From an uncultured Corynebacterium sp. (GTDB lineage Bacteria > Actinomycetota > Actinomycetes > Mycobacteriales > Mycobacteriaceae), in the NCBI RefSeq assembly GCF_947253065.1, contig NZ_CAMXWS010000007.1, positions 1-64,000 of the forward strand: DNA of 64,000 nucleotides, read 5' to 3'. Numbering within the stretch: the stretch's first letter is position 1; each line of letters opens with the position of its first letter. Shown one piece after another: positions 40,391 to 50,309 of this stretch. The notes below the pieces were generated by a model that worked only from the letters and a program-made list of their open reading frames with translations, made no database searches and was not told where the DNA came from. A program made the position numbers and the translations under genes.

Positions 40391-42556
40391 ATGGGTGCAG
40401 TCGGTGCTGTCTGGCTGGCCATCGCGGTATTCACGTTGCCGGGGCTGATCGTCTCGTGGGTCGCTGGTGCGAAGCTACCAGTGGCAGCTGCAGCATCATT
40501 GCCCGTCACCTTCGGTATCGCCGGTTTAGCCAGTTGGATGTACGGGGCAATGGGGATCGGCTTCGGCTGGACTTCGTTCATCGTCTTCACGCTTTTGACA
40601 CTGATCGCGGCTGGTGTGTGGCGCTACATGTTTGCCCGGCGGGCGAAGAAACGTGGGGCGAAGAGTTGGCTTCGTGCTCTATGGCCTGGTGATTGGCGTC
40701 GGGGCAGCATCGCGGATCCTTCGTGGATCCTGCCCGGTGCAGGCTTCGTGGTGGGGGCGTGGATGCTCATCGCGAAACAGTTGGAGCTCCAAGACAATGT
40801 GCCGGGCAAGCTGAATAACGTGGTGCAGGGCTGGGATATCCAGTGGCACGTCAACGCCATCCGCTTTGTCATGGAAGAGGGCATTGCTTCATCGACCCGG
40901 ATGGGTGAGCTGCAAAGCCCGGAGACACATGTTGATCTGTTCTATCCTTCGGCTTTCCACGCGGTGACAGCCCTGTTCGCTAAGGCGGGGGGTTTGGAGC
41001 CGGTGGTGGCGGCGAATGTGGCGTCGATAGTTCTGCCGAGCTTGGCGCTAACTGCTGGTGCTGCTGGCTTGGCGTGGGCGATTGCGCGCGGGCAGGGCAT
41101 GGTTGCGCAGATCGCGGCGGGTCTGGCTCCAATCGGTGTGTATGCGTCGCCGGTGCTGGTGTGGATTCCGGATTTCACGGGCATGCGCCCGTACATCGTG
41201 GCGATGGGTCTGTCTGGTCTGGTGATCGCTCTGTTCTTGCAGGTGCCGCGTTATCGCATTCTGGCGCTGCCCACGTTGTTCGCATTCTTGGGCATGCTGC
41301 AGGTGCACCCCTCGGCGGTGACGGTGGTGGTGCTCGCGGTGGCGCTGTACTGGTTGACCTATGTGTTGGTCACGCCGGACCGGTCCCGGATTGGTGACAC
41401 GCTGTGGCTGGCTATCCCCGCATTAGGCGGTGCATTGGCGTTCTTGCCGCAATTGATCGCTGGGCGCACCCAAGCGGAAGAAGTGAATACGTGGAAGTCC
41501 AGCGATAGTGCAACGTTGTCGGAGGCCTGGCAGAAGGCTTTCTTGATGGACACACGTCACGTGGATGAGTTCTTCCCGGGCTTTGATCCGGTGGCGCTAC
41601 TGTGGCTGGCTGGTTTCGGCGCGATCGTGGCTGTGGTGTGGCGTCGGCAGGTGTGGGCACCGTTGTTCTACGTCATCATGGTCGCGTCTACGGCTCATGC
41701 GTTGCACCCGTTTGATGGTGTGCTGGAGCCATTGCTGACCGCGTTGGGGGCACCGCACTACAACGGTGCACATCGCCTGATCACGATCGTGGCCATGACG
41801 GTGATCGCCGCCGCTGCGGTCGGGGTGGCAACGATCATTCGTGTGCTGGCGCTGGCCCCGGTCGCTGCGCGCTATGGCACCCGCCCGTGGGTGTGGGGGA
41901 CCTCGATCGCTTCGGTGGTGCTTGCTGTTCTGTCGGGGTGGGGCACCGGTGCGTGGGCGTCCACGGTGGCAGCTGATGGTTCGCGCGCTGCTTTTGAGGC
42001 GTCCCGCATGACGGATCGGATGGTCGATGCTGATCAGCGTGCTGCGTATGCGTGGCTGGCCTCCCGCCCTGAGACACAGCAGGGCCTTGTTGCGGGTGAA
42101 CCTACCGATGGTTATTCCTGGGCATACGGCATAGGCGGTGTGCCTACGGTTGCCCGCCACTACTTGTGGCCGTCCGGCGGTGCAGGCACCAATTCGTCGA
42201 TTCTTGCGGAGCAGGCAGGTCACCTTGGCGCGGGCGAGCGCGGCCGACCTAACGCGCAAAGCCCGGCCGATGAGGCTGCCAAGCGCCTCGAGGTCCGGTT
42301 CATCGTCTCCTCCGGCAATACGTTCTGGCCGGGCCCGCGCAACTGGCAGGTCAGCAAAGCATTGTGGTCCACTCCGGGGGTCACGCCTGTGTATCAACGC
42401 GGCCGCGTGACCATCTTCGCTGTAAATGAGCAGTTCACCCAGCAGGAACTCAAGGAGCTTCAGCGCGATGCGGTAGCTAATGGTGGGTCTACTAAGGTGC
42501 CGGAGCTGACGTCTTTGACGGAAGCCTTGCCAGCGCAGTCCGCTGGCAGCGTTTAA
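40391..42556 (+). CDS. Large multi-spanning membrane protein (GT-C-like or DUF6541-type)
   Basis: A 721-residue integral membrane protein with about 12 membrane segments in the first 520 residues and a soluble, extracytoplasmic-type C-terminal domain of about 190 residues. VVQGWDIQWHVNAIRFVMEEG and VDLFYPSAFHAVTALFA early in the sequence, and HYNGAHRLITIVAM later, resemble loops of polytopic GT-C-type glycosyltransferases, but I cannot name the family with certainty. The ATG has GGAGG nine bases upstream. It precedes eccB by 102 bases; whether it contributes to secretion or to envelope glycan synthesis is unknown. Confidence 0.7.
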   Translation: MGAVGAVWLAIAVFTLPGLIVSWVAGAKLPVAAAASLPVTFGIAGLASWMYGAMGIGFGWTSFIVFTLLTLIAAGVWRYMFARRAKKRGAKSWLRALWPGDWRRGSIADPSWILPGAGFVVGAWMLIAKQLELQDNVPGKLNNVVQGWDIQWHVNAIRFVMEEGIASSTRMGELQSPETHVDLFYPSAFHAVTALFAKAGGLEPVVAANVASIVLPSLALTAGAAGLAWAIARGQGMVAQIAAGLAPIGVYASPVLVWIPDFTGMRPYIVAMGLSGLVIALFLQVPRYRILALPTLFAFLGMLQVHPSAVTVVVLAVALYWLTYVLVTPDRSRIGDTLWLAIPALGGALAFLPQLIAGRTQAEEVNTWKSSDSATLSEAWQKAFLMDTRHVDEFFPGFDPVALLWLAGFGAIVAVVWRRQVWAPLFYVIMVASTAHALHPFDGVLEPLLTALGAPHYNGAHRLITIVAMTVIAAAAVGVATIIRVLALAPVAARYGTRPWVWGTSIASVVLAVLSGWGTGAWASTVAADGSRAAFEASRMTDRMVDADQRAAYAWLASRPETQQGLVAGEPTDGYSWAYGIGGVPTVARHYLWPSGGAGTNSSILAEQAGHLGAGERGRPNAQSPADEAAKRLEVRFIVSSGNTFWPGPRNWQVSKALWSTPGVTPVYQRGRVTIFAVNEQFTQQELKELQRDAVANGGSTKVPELTSLTEALPAQSAGSV

Positions 42557-42560
42557 TGAG

Positions 42561-42580
42561 TTGCGCACTTCAGTGTGCAT
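42561..42580. promoter_or_regulatory. Candidate operator upstream of eccB
   Basis: TTGCGCACTTCAGTGTGCAT is an imperfect palindrome centred on CACTTCAGTG, ending 79 bases before the eccB ATG. It matches 15 of 20 positions of the palindrome at 46529-46548 upstream of eccD. Confidence 0.5.
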
Positions 42581-42658
42581 CTTCCGCTTGAAGGGCGGCC
42601 TCCACGCGTTTAGCGTCTTTTCACAGAAGCCATCGCTAATCCACGGGGGGACGTCCAC

Positions 42659-43957
42659 ATGGCTGAGCACACTCATACCGATACGGGGGAAGCATCGACC
42701 GTACGGCGTTTGCTGCCGACTACGCGTTCGCAGGTTTCAGGCCATCGCTTCATGCGGCGGCGCGTGGAGCATGGTCTGATTTATGGGGATATCCGCATGA
42801 TCCATGACCCGTTGGCGGCCAGGCGTCGTTCGGCGATCTTTGGAGTTGTCGCGGTCGCGCTGATCGCCGCGGGGTCCGGGTTGTTTGCGTGGTTGCGGCC
42901 CAATCCGGATCCGGGGGAGGCGGCGATTCTGCGGGCGACGGATGGCGCGATGTATGTGCGGGTCGGAGAGGAAGTGCATCCGGTGACGAACCTGACGTCC
43001 GCGCGCCTCATCGCGGGAGTGGCGGAAGAGCCGCAGCGCGTGGGGGATGAGCGGCTGACAGCTATGCAGCGTGGTGTTCCGCTCGGGATCGCTACCGCAC
43101 CGTCCATGTTCGCGCCGGGCGACGCGGAGGACGCGGCGTGGTCTGCGTGCCAGGACACCACCGGGCGGCTGACCATTGCGGCGGGTGCGATGCCGGGGGA
43201 GTTGAAGGGGAATGAGGGGGTCGTCGTGAAGCTGGATGCGGATGAGTGGTTGCTCACGCGTGAGGGGCGCGCGAAGTTGCCGCCAGCCGACGATGCGCAG
43301 GGCCGTGTGATTCGCCGCGCGCTCGGACTTAATGCGCAGGTCCCGCGCCTGGCTATCGATGCTGCGGCGCTAACCACGTTCCGTGAGCTGCCGCCAATCA
43401 AGCTCCCGAACCCACTGCCGCAGCTCCTCATTGCCGACAATGCGGGCGGCGACAAAGCGTGGGTGCTCACGCCACATGGTGGGCTTCAGGCGGTCACCGA
43501 ATTACAAAAGAACATGCTTATCGACGCCGGCGTCACTCCCCGCAATGTCACCACCTCCCAGGTCGCGGCATACCCGGATGCAGACGTCCCACTGGCCATT
43601 GATGTGCCAGACACTGCGCCTGAATGGGTTGACCTCGATGGGAAGGCTGTCTGCTCGACTGAATCAGGCACCGCGGCGGTAGTGGGAACTGATGTCCTCG
43701 CGCAGGGAGCAATTGAACTTTCCGGAGCGAGTCCGGCGAGTCATTTCGTTGGCCTGTCAGATGGCGCAGTGGGAATTGATACCGGTGCTGGCTACCACGT
43801 GGTGAGCGCTTCCGGGCAGCGCCATTTTGTGGATACACGGGAGAACCTCGATGTCGTTGGGGCGCAGCACATTGAACAGGTGCCGTGGAGCCTGATCAGT
43901 CTGCTGCCGGAAGGCCCAGAACTTACCCGCGAGGCCGCGTTGACCGCGACATACTGA
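42659..43957 (+). CDS. eccB: Type VII secretion protein EccB
   Basis: A 432-residue membrane-anchored component of the ESX core complex. The N-terminal cytoplasmic part TRSQVSGHRFMRRRVEHGLIYGDIRMIHDPLAARRRS is the EccB signature, followed by one membrane segment (about residues 59-80) and a periplasmic-type repeat domain. GGGGGG lies 8 bases before the ATG. It runs opposite to mycP and the two 3' ends overlap by 35 bases. By synteny it is the EccB of an ESX-4-type system. An 11-mer copy (43516-43526) encodes Leu-Ile-Asp. Confidence 0.93.
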   Translation: MAEHTHTDTGEASTVRRLLPTTRSQVSGHRFMRRRVEHGLIYGDIRMIHDPLAARRRSAIFGVVAVALIAAGSGLFAWLRPNPDPGEAAILRATDGAMYVRVGEEVHPVTNLTSARLIAGVAEEPQRVGDERLTAMQRGVPLGIATAPSMFAPGDAEDAAWSACQDTTGRLTIAAGAMPGELKGNEGVVVKLDADEWLLTREGRAKLPPADDAQGRVIRRALGLNAQVPRLAIDAAALTTFRELPPIKLPNPLPQLLIADNAGGDKAWVLTPHGGLQAVTELQKNMLIDAGVTPRNVTTSQVAAYPDADVPLAIDVPDTAPEWVDLDGKAVCSTESGTAAVVGTDVLAQGAIELSGASPASHFVGLSDGAVGIDTGAGYHVVSASGQRHFVDTRENLDVVGAQHIEQVPWSLISLLPEGPELTREAALTATY

Positions 43958-45128
43958 GTATTCCTCGCAGTGCGGCTGCTGCGATGGCGAGCGCTGCGAG
44001 GAGCACGGTGCTGACAGCGATCCACTGTCCACGAGCAGGCGCAGCAGAGCGGACGGTTTCTGCTGGCTTCACTTGAAGCGGGTCTGAATCTGGGTTCTGT
44101 GCATGCTCAATGAAGGTCAGCGCACGAAGTGGATCAACCGCCCCGCCGTGCGGTTCTGATGATGCGGTGATGATGTCCCTGATCTCACCCGCTGAAGCAT
44201 GTGGGTAGCGCTGTCGCAATAATGCAGCAGTGCCGGAAACCACTGGTGTGGCGAAGCTGGTACCCGCAAATGGTTCGACAGCGCCACGCTCACCAGCGAT
44301 ACCTGCGGACCATCCTTTATTGCCAGGAGCAAGAGCGAGCGGAACATCACCTCTGGCGGAAAGCAGCGTGGTGCCTTCTGGAACCGGCAGTGAGTAATCG
44401 GCCATCGTGTGAGCATCTGAACGCGCACCGACAGTGAGCACGGTTGGAAAATGAGCTGGGTACACAGTAGATCCGGCAGGGCACTCGTGGGTGAGGTTGC
44501 CTGCTGCAGCCACCACCACTGCACCTTCGTGCTCAGCGCGGTTCAGTGCTTCGGTGATGCCACGGGTGTCCACGCGTGATGCCAACGTGGGTTCAACACA
44601 GGACACGACCGAGATATTGATCACCTTGGCTTTTTCATCAAGCGCATTGTGAATGGCCTGGGTCAGCGTCTCTAGATTTCCTGCGGCAGGAGGCGCATCT
44701 TCGTCGCCTTCACGTGGTGTTGGCGTTCGGTAATGAGCAGAAGATTGGCGGATCGACATGATCTGCGCATCTGGTGCGATCCCCGTCTCTGTTCCGGCGA
44801 TAATGCCTGCGACGACAGTGCCGTGGGCATCACAATCCAGCAAAGGCTCTGGGGCGTCAGGCGTGACAAAATCTGCCCCGCCCACCAACTGATTCAGCTG
44901 CGGGTGGCGGGCAACTCCGGTGTCGATCACCGCGACCTTCACCCCGGCACCAGTGGCGAGACGGCGCATGTCCTCCCGGTTTTCACTCTCTTTCTCCGTT
45001 GCAGGTTGCACATCGTCGGCGGGAGCGCCGACGGCACACACCACATCCTGAGCAGATGCAAAAGGAGAGGGAATAAGGGCGGGGAGGAGTAGCAGTGGCG
45101 TCGATAAGCGGAAAAGCGTGCGTGACAT
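43923..45128 (-). CDS. mycP: Mycosin (MycP), type VII secretion subtilisin-like protease
   Basis: A 401-residue membrane-anchored serine protease. It has a signal peptide (MSRTLFRLSTPLLLLPALIPSPFASAQ). The catalytic triad is Asp 69 (VAVIDTGV), His 102 (CDAHGTVVAGI) and Ser 291 (FAGTSFATPVVSG), and the oxyanion Asn lies in VVAAAGN. A C-terminal membrane segment (about 368-392) ends in a basic tail. Mycosins stabilise the ESX complex and process substrates. I chose ATG 45128 as it gives a proper signal peptide. It follows eccD by 2 bases. An 11-mer copy (45099-45109) encodes Leu-Ser-Thr in the signal peptide. Confidence 0.95.
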   Translation of the reverse strand: MSRTLFRLSTPLLLLPALIPSPFASAQDVVCAVGAPADDVQPATEKESENREDMRRLATGAGVKVAVIDTGVARHPQLNQLVGGADFVTPDAPEPLLDCDAHGTVVAGIIAGTETGIAPDAQIMSIRQSSAHYRTPTPREGDEDAPPAAGNLETLTQAIHNALDEKAKVINISVVSCVEPTLASRVDTRGITEALNRAEHEGAVVVAAAGNLTHECPAGSTVYPAHFPTVLTVGARSDAHTMADYSLPVPEGTTLLSARGDVPLALAPGNKGWSAGIAGERGAVEPFAGTSFATPVVSGTAALLRQRYPHASAGEIRDIITASSEPHGGAVDPLRALTFIEHAQNPDSDPLQVKPAETVRSAAPARGQWIAVSTVLLAALAIAAAALRGILSMSRSTRPRG

Positions 45129-45130
45129 TT

Positions 45131-46459
45131 CTACAGCCCCCGAATGAGCTCGAAGATGCCGGTGAGATGCACGGCGAGCGGAATGACCGCGATGATCGCG
45201 ATTGCTTCGGCGCGCTCGACCCACACGAGCGTGGTGGGCTCCAGATCAGGAACGCGCGCGGCCCACAGCACAGACGTGGCAGCGGCGAGAGCAAAAAACG
45301 CGGCGGCGATCATGAGAGCTGGGTGAGCACTACCGCTATGGGCACTCACAGCGACTGCCGCAATACCGCAGGCCGATGCGCTCACGGCGGTGCAACCCAG
45401 GCTGAGGCGTGGCACGGAATCGTGGTGGCGCGAGGCATGCACGATGAGCGCACCGGCAGCACAGATACACAACGCGAAAACCCAGCCCCCACCGGAGAAA
45501 GCAAGAATGATCAGCGCTGGAATCATACACACTGCTGTCGCTGCACTGATCCCCGTAGTAATCGCACGAGCAGCATGAGCACGTTCATCGACGTCATCTT
45601 GATAGTCATCAGCGATACCGAATTCTTGTCCGGCGGTAGGGACCCGTGGAATGCGTAGACCCGCAGCACGCGTGGCAGCAGACGGGGTGAGCATCACGGT
45701 GATGAGACCGGTGAGAACCACCGCCGCTGCCGGTGCTTCAGTCGCGGGCAACCACACTCCGAGCGCACCGATAATGATCAGGACAGCTCCCGCGACCACA
45801 GCTGCTGAAAGACGCGGACCAGCCAGGCGGAGATACGCCCCACCAATAGTGAGAACCACGACGACGAGGGCTGAAGACATCGCTCCGAATGCCGCATCAG
45901 TGGTAGGAGGCCATGCCAAAGCGGAACCACCAGCGACCCACGCGCCGCACACAATCCCGGCGCTGAACACCGCAGCCGGGAAGATCGCACGTGAGCGTGC
46001 GGCGAGAGCCACCACGAGCATGATCAACGTGCTCGCCGCGGCACCGATCAGTGGAGTAGACAATGCAGCGATGAGCAGGCCCGCAGTTACAGCGCCGGCG
46101 AGCGTTGCCGCCGTATCAATCCCCGAACGAGTAGCTGTTGCTGCTGTAGCCGCCAATGATTCGGCAGCATCACGCACCACTGGTGGCGCGACCGGCTCAT
46201 GGGGACGCAGCGCGAGCACCTGGCCATCCCGCAGCCGCATGTTGTGCAGCGGAATATGCGGATCCAATGGTGCTCCCGCTGCGGTGGCGAATTCCCACGG
46301 CTGTCGTGTCTCTGGCAGTTCAATGAGTCGCGCTAGTTCCGGCAGCACCTCGCTGAACGTCGATGACGTGGGCAAACTCACGTCGATAGAGCGATGAAAA
46401 GGTGCCGCGCTGATGCGCACGGTGACTCGAACAACATGATGGGTTGAAGCAGCGACCAT
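45131..46459 (-). CDS. eccD: Type VII secretion integral membrane protein EccD
   Basis: A 442-residue protein. Residues about 5-85 form a ubiquitin-like (YukD-type) domain with RVTVRISAAPFHRSIDVSLPTSSTFSEVLPEL and LRDGQVLALRP. About 11 membrane segments follow, which form the ESX membrane pore rim together with EccB and EccC. I chose the ATG at 46459, with GGGGGAAA just upstream, rather than one 42 bases earlier. It is co-transcribed with mycP and divergent from eccC. Confidence 0.93.
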   Translation of the reverse strand: MVAASTHHVVRVTVRISAAPFHRSIDVSLPTSSTFSEVLPELARLIELPETRQPWEFATAAGAPLDPHIPLHNMRLRDGQVLALRPHEPVAPPVVRDAAESLAATAATATRSGIDTAATLAGAVTAGLLIAALSTPLIGAAASTLIMLVVALAARSRAIFPAAVFSAGIVCGAWVAGGSALAWPPTTDAAFGAMSSALVVVVLTIGGAYLRLAGPRLSAAVVAGAVLIIIGALGVWLPATEAPAAAVVLTGLITVMLTPSAATRAAGLRIPRVPTAGQEFGIADDYQDDVDERAHAARAITTGISAATAVCMIPALIILAFSGGGWVFALCICAAGALIVHASRHHDSVPRLSLGCTAVSASACGIAAVAVSAHSGSAHPALMIAAAFFALAAATSVLWAARVPDLEPTTLVWVERAEAIAIIAVIPLAVHLTGIFELIRGL

Positions 46460-46528
46460 GATTTCCCCCGTGTGTGCTTGGTTGCAAAAGCCAGTGTGCA
46501 TGCCGGCAGGAAAATGCGAAACAGAACG

Positions 46529-46548
46529 ATGTCCACTTCAGTGGACAT
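46529..46548. promoter_or_regulatory. Candidate operator in the eccD-eccC divergent region
   Basis: ATGTCCACTTCAGTGGACAT has perfect 8-bp arms around TTCA. It lies 70 bases upstream of the eccD ATG and 138 upstream of the eccC ATG. It shares the CACTTCAGTG core and 15 of 20 bases with the element upstream of eccB. Confidence 0.55.
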
Positions 46549-46685
46549 TGCAGAAAGGCATACGGGTTGCGCGGCATTTAGACTTTCGGTTCAACGACAC
46601 CGACTTGTTGTAATGCGCGAAGAGCAGGGGGCTCTTCGATGCTGAAGCGCAACAGGGTAGGTGCGTGGACCAAGGGGGGAAAATA

Positions 46686-49600
46686 ATGCTCGGGCTGGAT
46701 AATGACCCAATTCAGACGCCACCGGCGACAGGTTCTGTGATTGATGCGGCACCGCCTTTGCCGACGGGGAAGCTGGATGCAGAGAGCGTTCCGGATGCGG
46801 TGCGCAGGTCACCTGAACCGCTGATGCGCATCCTCATGCCGGTTGTCATGGTCGCCGCTATCGGTGCAATGGTGGCGATCTTCGCTCTCAGCGGCCGAGG
46901 ATTGAGCCCCATGCTGATGGTCTTCCCACTGATGATGGTGATGGGACTTTTAGCCACCTTGAACCCACCCGAAAAGGCAGGCGATATTGATGAATCGCGC
47001 CGGGTGTATCTGCGACACCTCGACGCATTAGCCCAGCGTGCACGGGGGAATGCGAAGCAGCAGCGCAAGCATGTTGAATTCTTTCACCCGCAGCCAGAAC
47101 ACTTGGTCAATGCCGTGGACACGGAGCGCGTGTGGGAGCGCACAGCTGATGATCCGCGCGCATTTGAAGTGCGGGTTGGCACGGGTGCTTCGTCCTTGTG
47201 CACGCCTGTCGACGTCGCAGATCCTGGTTCGCCCGAAGATCTTGATCCGGTGTGCGCAGTGAGCTTGCGCCGCACGGTGGCTGCTGTCAGCGTGGTGCAG
47301 GGGATGCCGATCGTGGTCCAGCTAGAGGCCTTCCCATTGGTCACACTCGCTGGACCAGGAGCAGTGGACACAGCTCGCGCAATGATCGCCGAACTGGCTT
47401 TCTTTCACGGACCAGAAACACTCGGCCTGGAGATCAGTGCTTGCGGGTGTGAGGCGGCGAAGTGGCTGCCACATACCCGTGACCCGCAAGCCGCGCACTT
47501 CACGGTCGCGGTTGTGGATGCAGGATCACCCGGTGCAATGGCCTATGCGGAGGCGGACTGCGTTATCGCGGTGACTGAAGACGAAGACGCATTTGTACAT
47601 GACGGTGCGCTGCACTTGCTGTGCGGTGACACGATTGACGCAGTGACCGCCTCTGGTCAGGAGAAGCTTGGTGTTCCGGACCAGTTCAGTGCTGGTGCGG
47701 CGGAATTTATCTATCGCAGCCTTGCGTTTTACCGCAGGCCGGACAAAGGAACCGTTAGCGCGAACGGCGCAGGCCTGACTGATCTGCTCGGCATCGACGA
47801 CATTGAGCACCTTGCCGGTCCGACGATGTGGCCAGGGAGGGAACAGAGCCGCCAACGCCTCACTGTTCCGATCGGAATTGGATCCGATGGGCAACCGGTG
47901 TACCTCGACCTGAAGGAATCCGCGCACGGTGGCATGGGGCCACACGGGCTGTGCATCGGTGCTACGGGCAGCGGAAAGTCGGAACTGCTGAGAACTCTCG
48001 TCGTCGCACTCGCTGCGACGCATTCGCCGGATGAGTTGAATTTGGTCCTCGTGGATTTCAAGGGCGGTGCGACGTTTCTTGGGTGTGAGGGGTTGCCGCA
48101 TACGTCGGCGGTGATCACCAATCTTGAGGATGAAGCGATCCTGGTGGAGCGCATGTATGACGCGATTTCGGGGGAGATGAATCGTCGTCAGGAATTGCTG
48201 CGTGCGGCAGGAAATTTCGCGAATATCACCGATTACAACGATGCGCGCACAAGCACGCGGCCGGATCTGGAGCCACTTCCGTCCTTGGTGATTGTGGTGG
48301 ATGAGTTCTCAGAACTTCTCGGCCAGCACCCAAATTTCGCGGATCTCTTCGTCGCGGTCGGGCGTTTGGGCAGGTCTTTGGGTGTGCACTTATTGCTAGC
48401 TTCGCAGCGTTTGGAGGAAGGCAAGCTGCGCGGGCTGGATTCGCACCTGTCGTATCGGATCGGTTTGCGCACATTCTCAGCAGCGGAGTCACGCCAGGTG
48501 CTTGGCGTGCCAGATGCCTATGAGCTGCCAGCGGACCCGGGAACGGGGTACCTCAAAACGGCATCGACGGAGCTGACACGGTTCAAAGCCGCATATGTTT
48601 CAGGGCCGTTGCTGCGCCCCGCGGAGCCAACAGACCCGGAAGATTCCCCGCAGGTCCGTCTCTTTGAAGGATGGGACGAGACAGAAGAACCGATCAGTGA
48701 GATGATCGCGGATTCATCGACGACACTGCTCGCTGAGGTGGTCAGCGCGGCAAAACAGACTGCGAAAGCCCGCGGGCAGCAGGCGCACACGGTGTGGCTT
48801 CCCCCTCTTCCAGATCGCGTCGATTTGCCCGCAGTGTGCGAGGAAGCAGGGGAGCTCAAAGCGAACATCGGGCTTATCGACGACCCTTATCACCAGCGCC
48901 AACACCCCCTCACCCTTGATCTGGGTATAGCTGGCGGGCACGTGGCTATTGCCGGTGGTCCGCAGACCGGCAAGTCGATGGCGGTGCGCACGATCGTGGC
49001 GTCCTTGGCAGCAACGCACAGCACAGACCAGCTCGGTTTCTACATCATCGACGCGGGCAGCGGTGATTCGAAGGTACTCGAGTCCCTGCCACACGTGGCT
49101 GGCGTGGCGCAGCGCAGTGATGAAGAGCGAGTGAGAAGGGTGGTGGATGAGGTGCTAGGGATCGTCGATAAGCGTCGCGCCCGACCCGCACGGACTGTTC
49201 TGGTCGTGGATGGCTGGCAGGCGATCGTCGCACCTGATTCGAAGCTCGAAGATCTGAAGGATGCACTGGCCACAATCGCGGCGGAAGGCCCGGCGGCTGG
49301 TGTACACCTCATCGTGACTACGCAGCGGTGGAATGCGATCCGACCGAATGTGCGTGACCTGATTGGCACGCGCCTGGAGCTCAAACTCACCGAGCCGATG
49401 GACTCGCTCTTAGACCGCAAACTACAGGAGAAACTGCCCATCGCGCCGGGACGTGGCATTACGGCTGCGGGCAAGAGCATGCTGATCGCTGCTACTGCGA
49501 AAGAAGACATCGCGCACATCGCGGCGCAGGCAGCTGGACAGACTCCGGTGCCGGCGCTGAAGGTGCTGCCGGAGCATGTTGAGGTGCATGAGATCGCTGC

Positions 49601-50309
49601 AGCAGACGTGCAGCGCAGTGAGGTCGTGCTTGGTATCGGTGGTCGCGATATTGCGGCGATCAAGCTTGAACGGCAGCACTTGCTGGCGATCGGCGCTTCG
49701 GGCGCAGGAAAATCGACGCTGGTAAACACAGCGATCGCAGGCCTTGCGCACCTGTCCCGTGAAACTGCACGCATGGTCATTATCGATCCGCGGCGCACGC
49801 ACCTGCGCGTCTCAAACCACCCGATGGTGGCGGCTTATGCCGGTTCAAATGATGCGGCGTCCGCCGCGATCGCTGACACGGTGACCACGTTGAGTAGCCG
49901 ACTTCCTGGACCTGATGTGAATGCCGATCAGCTCGCCGCTCGTTCGTGGTGGGAGGGTCCGGACATCTACCTCCTCATCGACGATCTCGAGCTTGTCAGT
50001 GACGATGCACTTCGCCCGCTCGTGTCACTCATTCCGCATGCCCAAGATATCGGCTTACACATCATCGTCGCCCGCAAATTCGGTGGCACCGCCCGCGCAC
50101 TACTTGGCCCATTCCTCAGCGCGCTTAAAGACCAAATCCCTGACGTGATCATCATGTCCGGCACCAAAGACGAAGGCGCGCTCTTTGGCGTTCGCCCAAT
50201 GCCACTGCGCCCCGGCCGCGGCATTCTCGTCCGCGATAACGAAGCGCTCGGCGCCATCCACATCGCACACAGCACGCTTATCGACGCCACCACGGAGGCA
50301 CCCCAGTGA
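46686..50309 (+). CDS. eccC: Type VII secretion ATPase EccC
   Basis: A 1207-residue FtsK/SpoIIIE-type motor that drives ESX secretion. Two membrane segments (about residues 47-70 and 73-93) precede three ATPase domains. P-loops are GATGSGKSE (425-433), GGPQTGKSM (757-765) and GASGAGKST (1003-1011). Walker B-like strands are LVIVVDEFSE (534-543), TVLVVDGW and IYLLIDDLE. It is a single-chain (unsplit) EccC, as expected for ESX-4. GGGGGGA lies upstream of ATG 46686; a GTG seven codons earlier is less likely. Three 11-mer copies fall inside (48872, 49163, 50276). Confidence 0.96.
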   Translation: MLGLDNDPIQTPPATGSVIDAAPPLPTGKLDAESVPDAVRRSPEPLMRILMPVVMVAAIGAMVAIFALSGRGLSPMLMVFPLMMVMGLLATLNPPEKAGDIDESRRVYLRHLDALAQRARGNAKQQRKHVEFFHPQPEHLVNAVDTERVWERTADDPRAFEVRVGTGASSLCTPVDVADPGSPEDLDPVCAVSLRRTVAAVSVVQGMPIVVQLEAFPLVTLAGPGAVDTARAMIAELAFFHGPETLGLEISACGCEAAKWLPHTRDPQAAHFTVAVVDAGSPGAMAYAEADCVIAVTEDEDAFVHDGALHLLCGDTIDAVTASGQEKLGVPDQFSAGAAEFIYRSLAFYRRPDKGTVSANGAGLTDLLGIDDIEHLAGPTMWPGREQSRQRLTVPIGIGSDGQPVYLDLKESAHGGMGPHGLCIGATGSGKSELLRTLVVALAATHSPDELNLVLVDFKGGATFLGCEGLPHTSAVITNLEDEAILVERMYDAISGEMNRRQELLRAAGNFANITDYNDARTSTRPDLEPLPSLVIVVDEFSELLGQHPNFADLFVAVGRLGRSLGVHLLLASQRLEEGKLRGLDSHLSYRIGLRTFSAAESRQVLGVPDAYELPADPGTGYLKTASTELTRFKAAYVSGPLLRPAEPTDPEDSPQVRLFEGWDETEEPISEMIADSSTTLLAEVVSAAKQTAKARGQQAHTVWLPPLPDRVDLPAVCEEAGELKANIGLIDDPYHQRQHPLTLDLGIAGGHVAIAGGPQTGKSMAVRTIVASLAATHSTDQLGFYIIDAGSGDSKVLESLPHVAGVAQRSDEERVRRVVDEVLGIVDKRRARPARTVLVVDGWQAIVAPDSKLEDLKDALATIAAEGPAAGVHLIVTTQRWNAIRPNVRDLIGTRLELKLTEPMDSLLDRKLQEKLPIAPGRGITAAGKSMLIAATAKEDIAHIAAQAAGQTPVPALKVLPEHVEVHEIAAADVQRSEVVLGIGGRDIAAIKLERQHLLAIGASGAGKSTLVNTAIAGLAHLSRETARMVIIDPRRTHLRVSNHPMVAAYAGSNDAASAAIADTVTTLSSRLPGPDVNADQLAARSWWEGPDIYLLIDDLELVSDDALRPLVSLIPHAQDIGLHIIVARKFGGTARALLGPFLSALKDQIPDVIIMSGTKDEGALFGVRPMPLRPGRGILVRDNEALGAIHIAHSTLIDATTEAPQ

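Noticed and set aside
46380..46391. CGTCGATAGAGC and similar near-copies of the 11-mer (also 15242, 16034, 60076)
   Set aside because: They carry one substitution or insertion and were not counted; they may be decayed copies or chance matches inside coding sequence.
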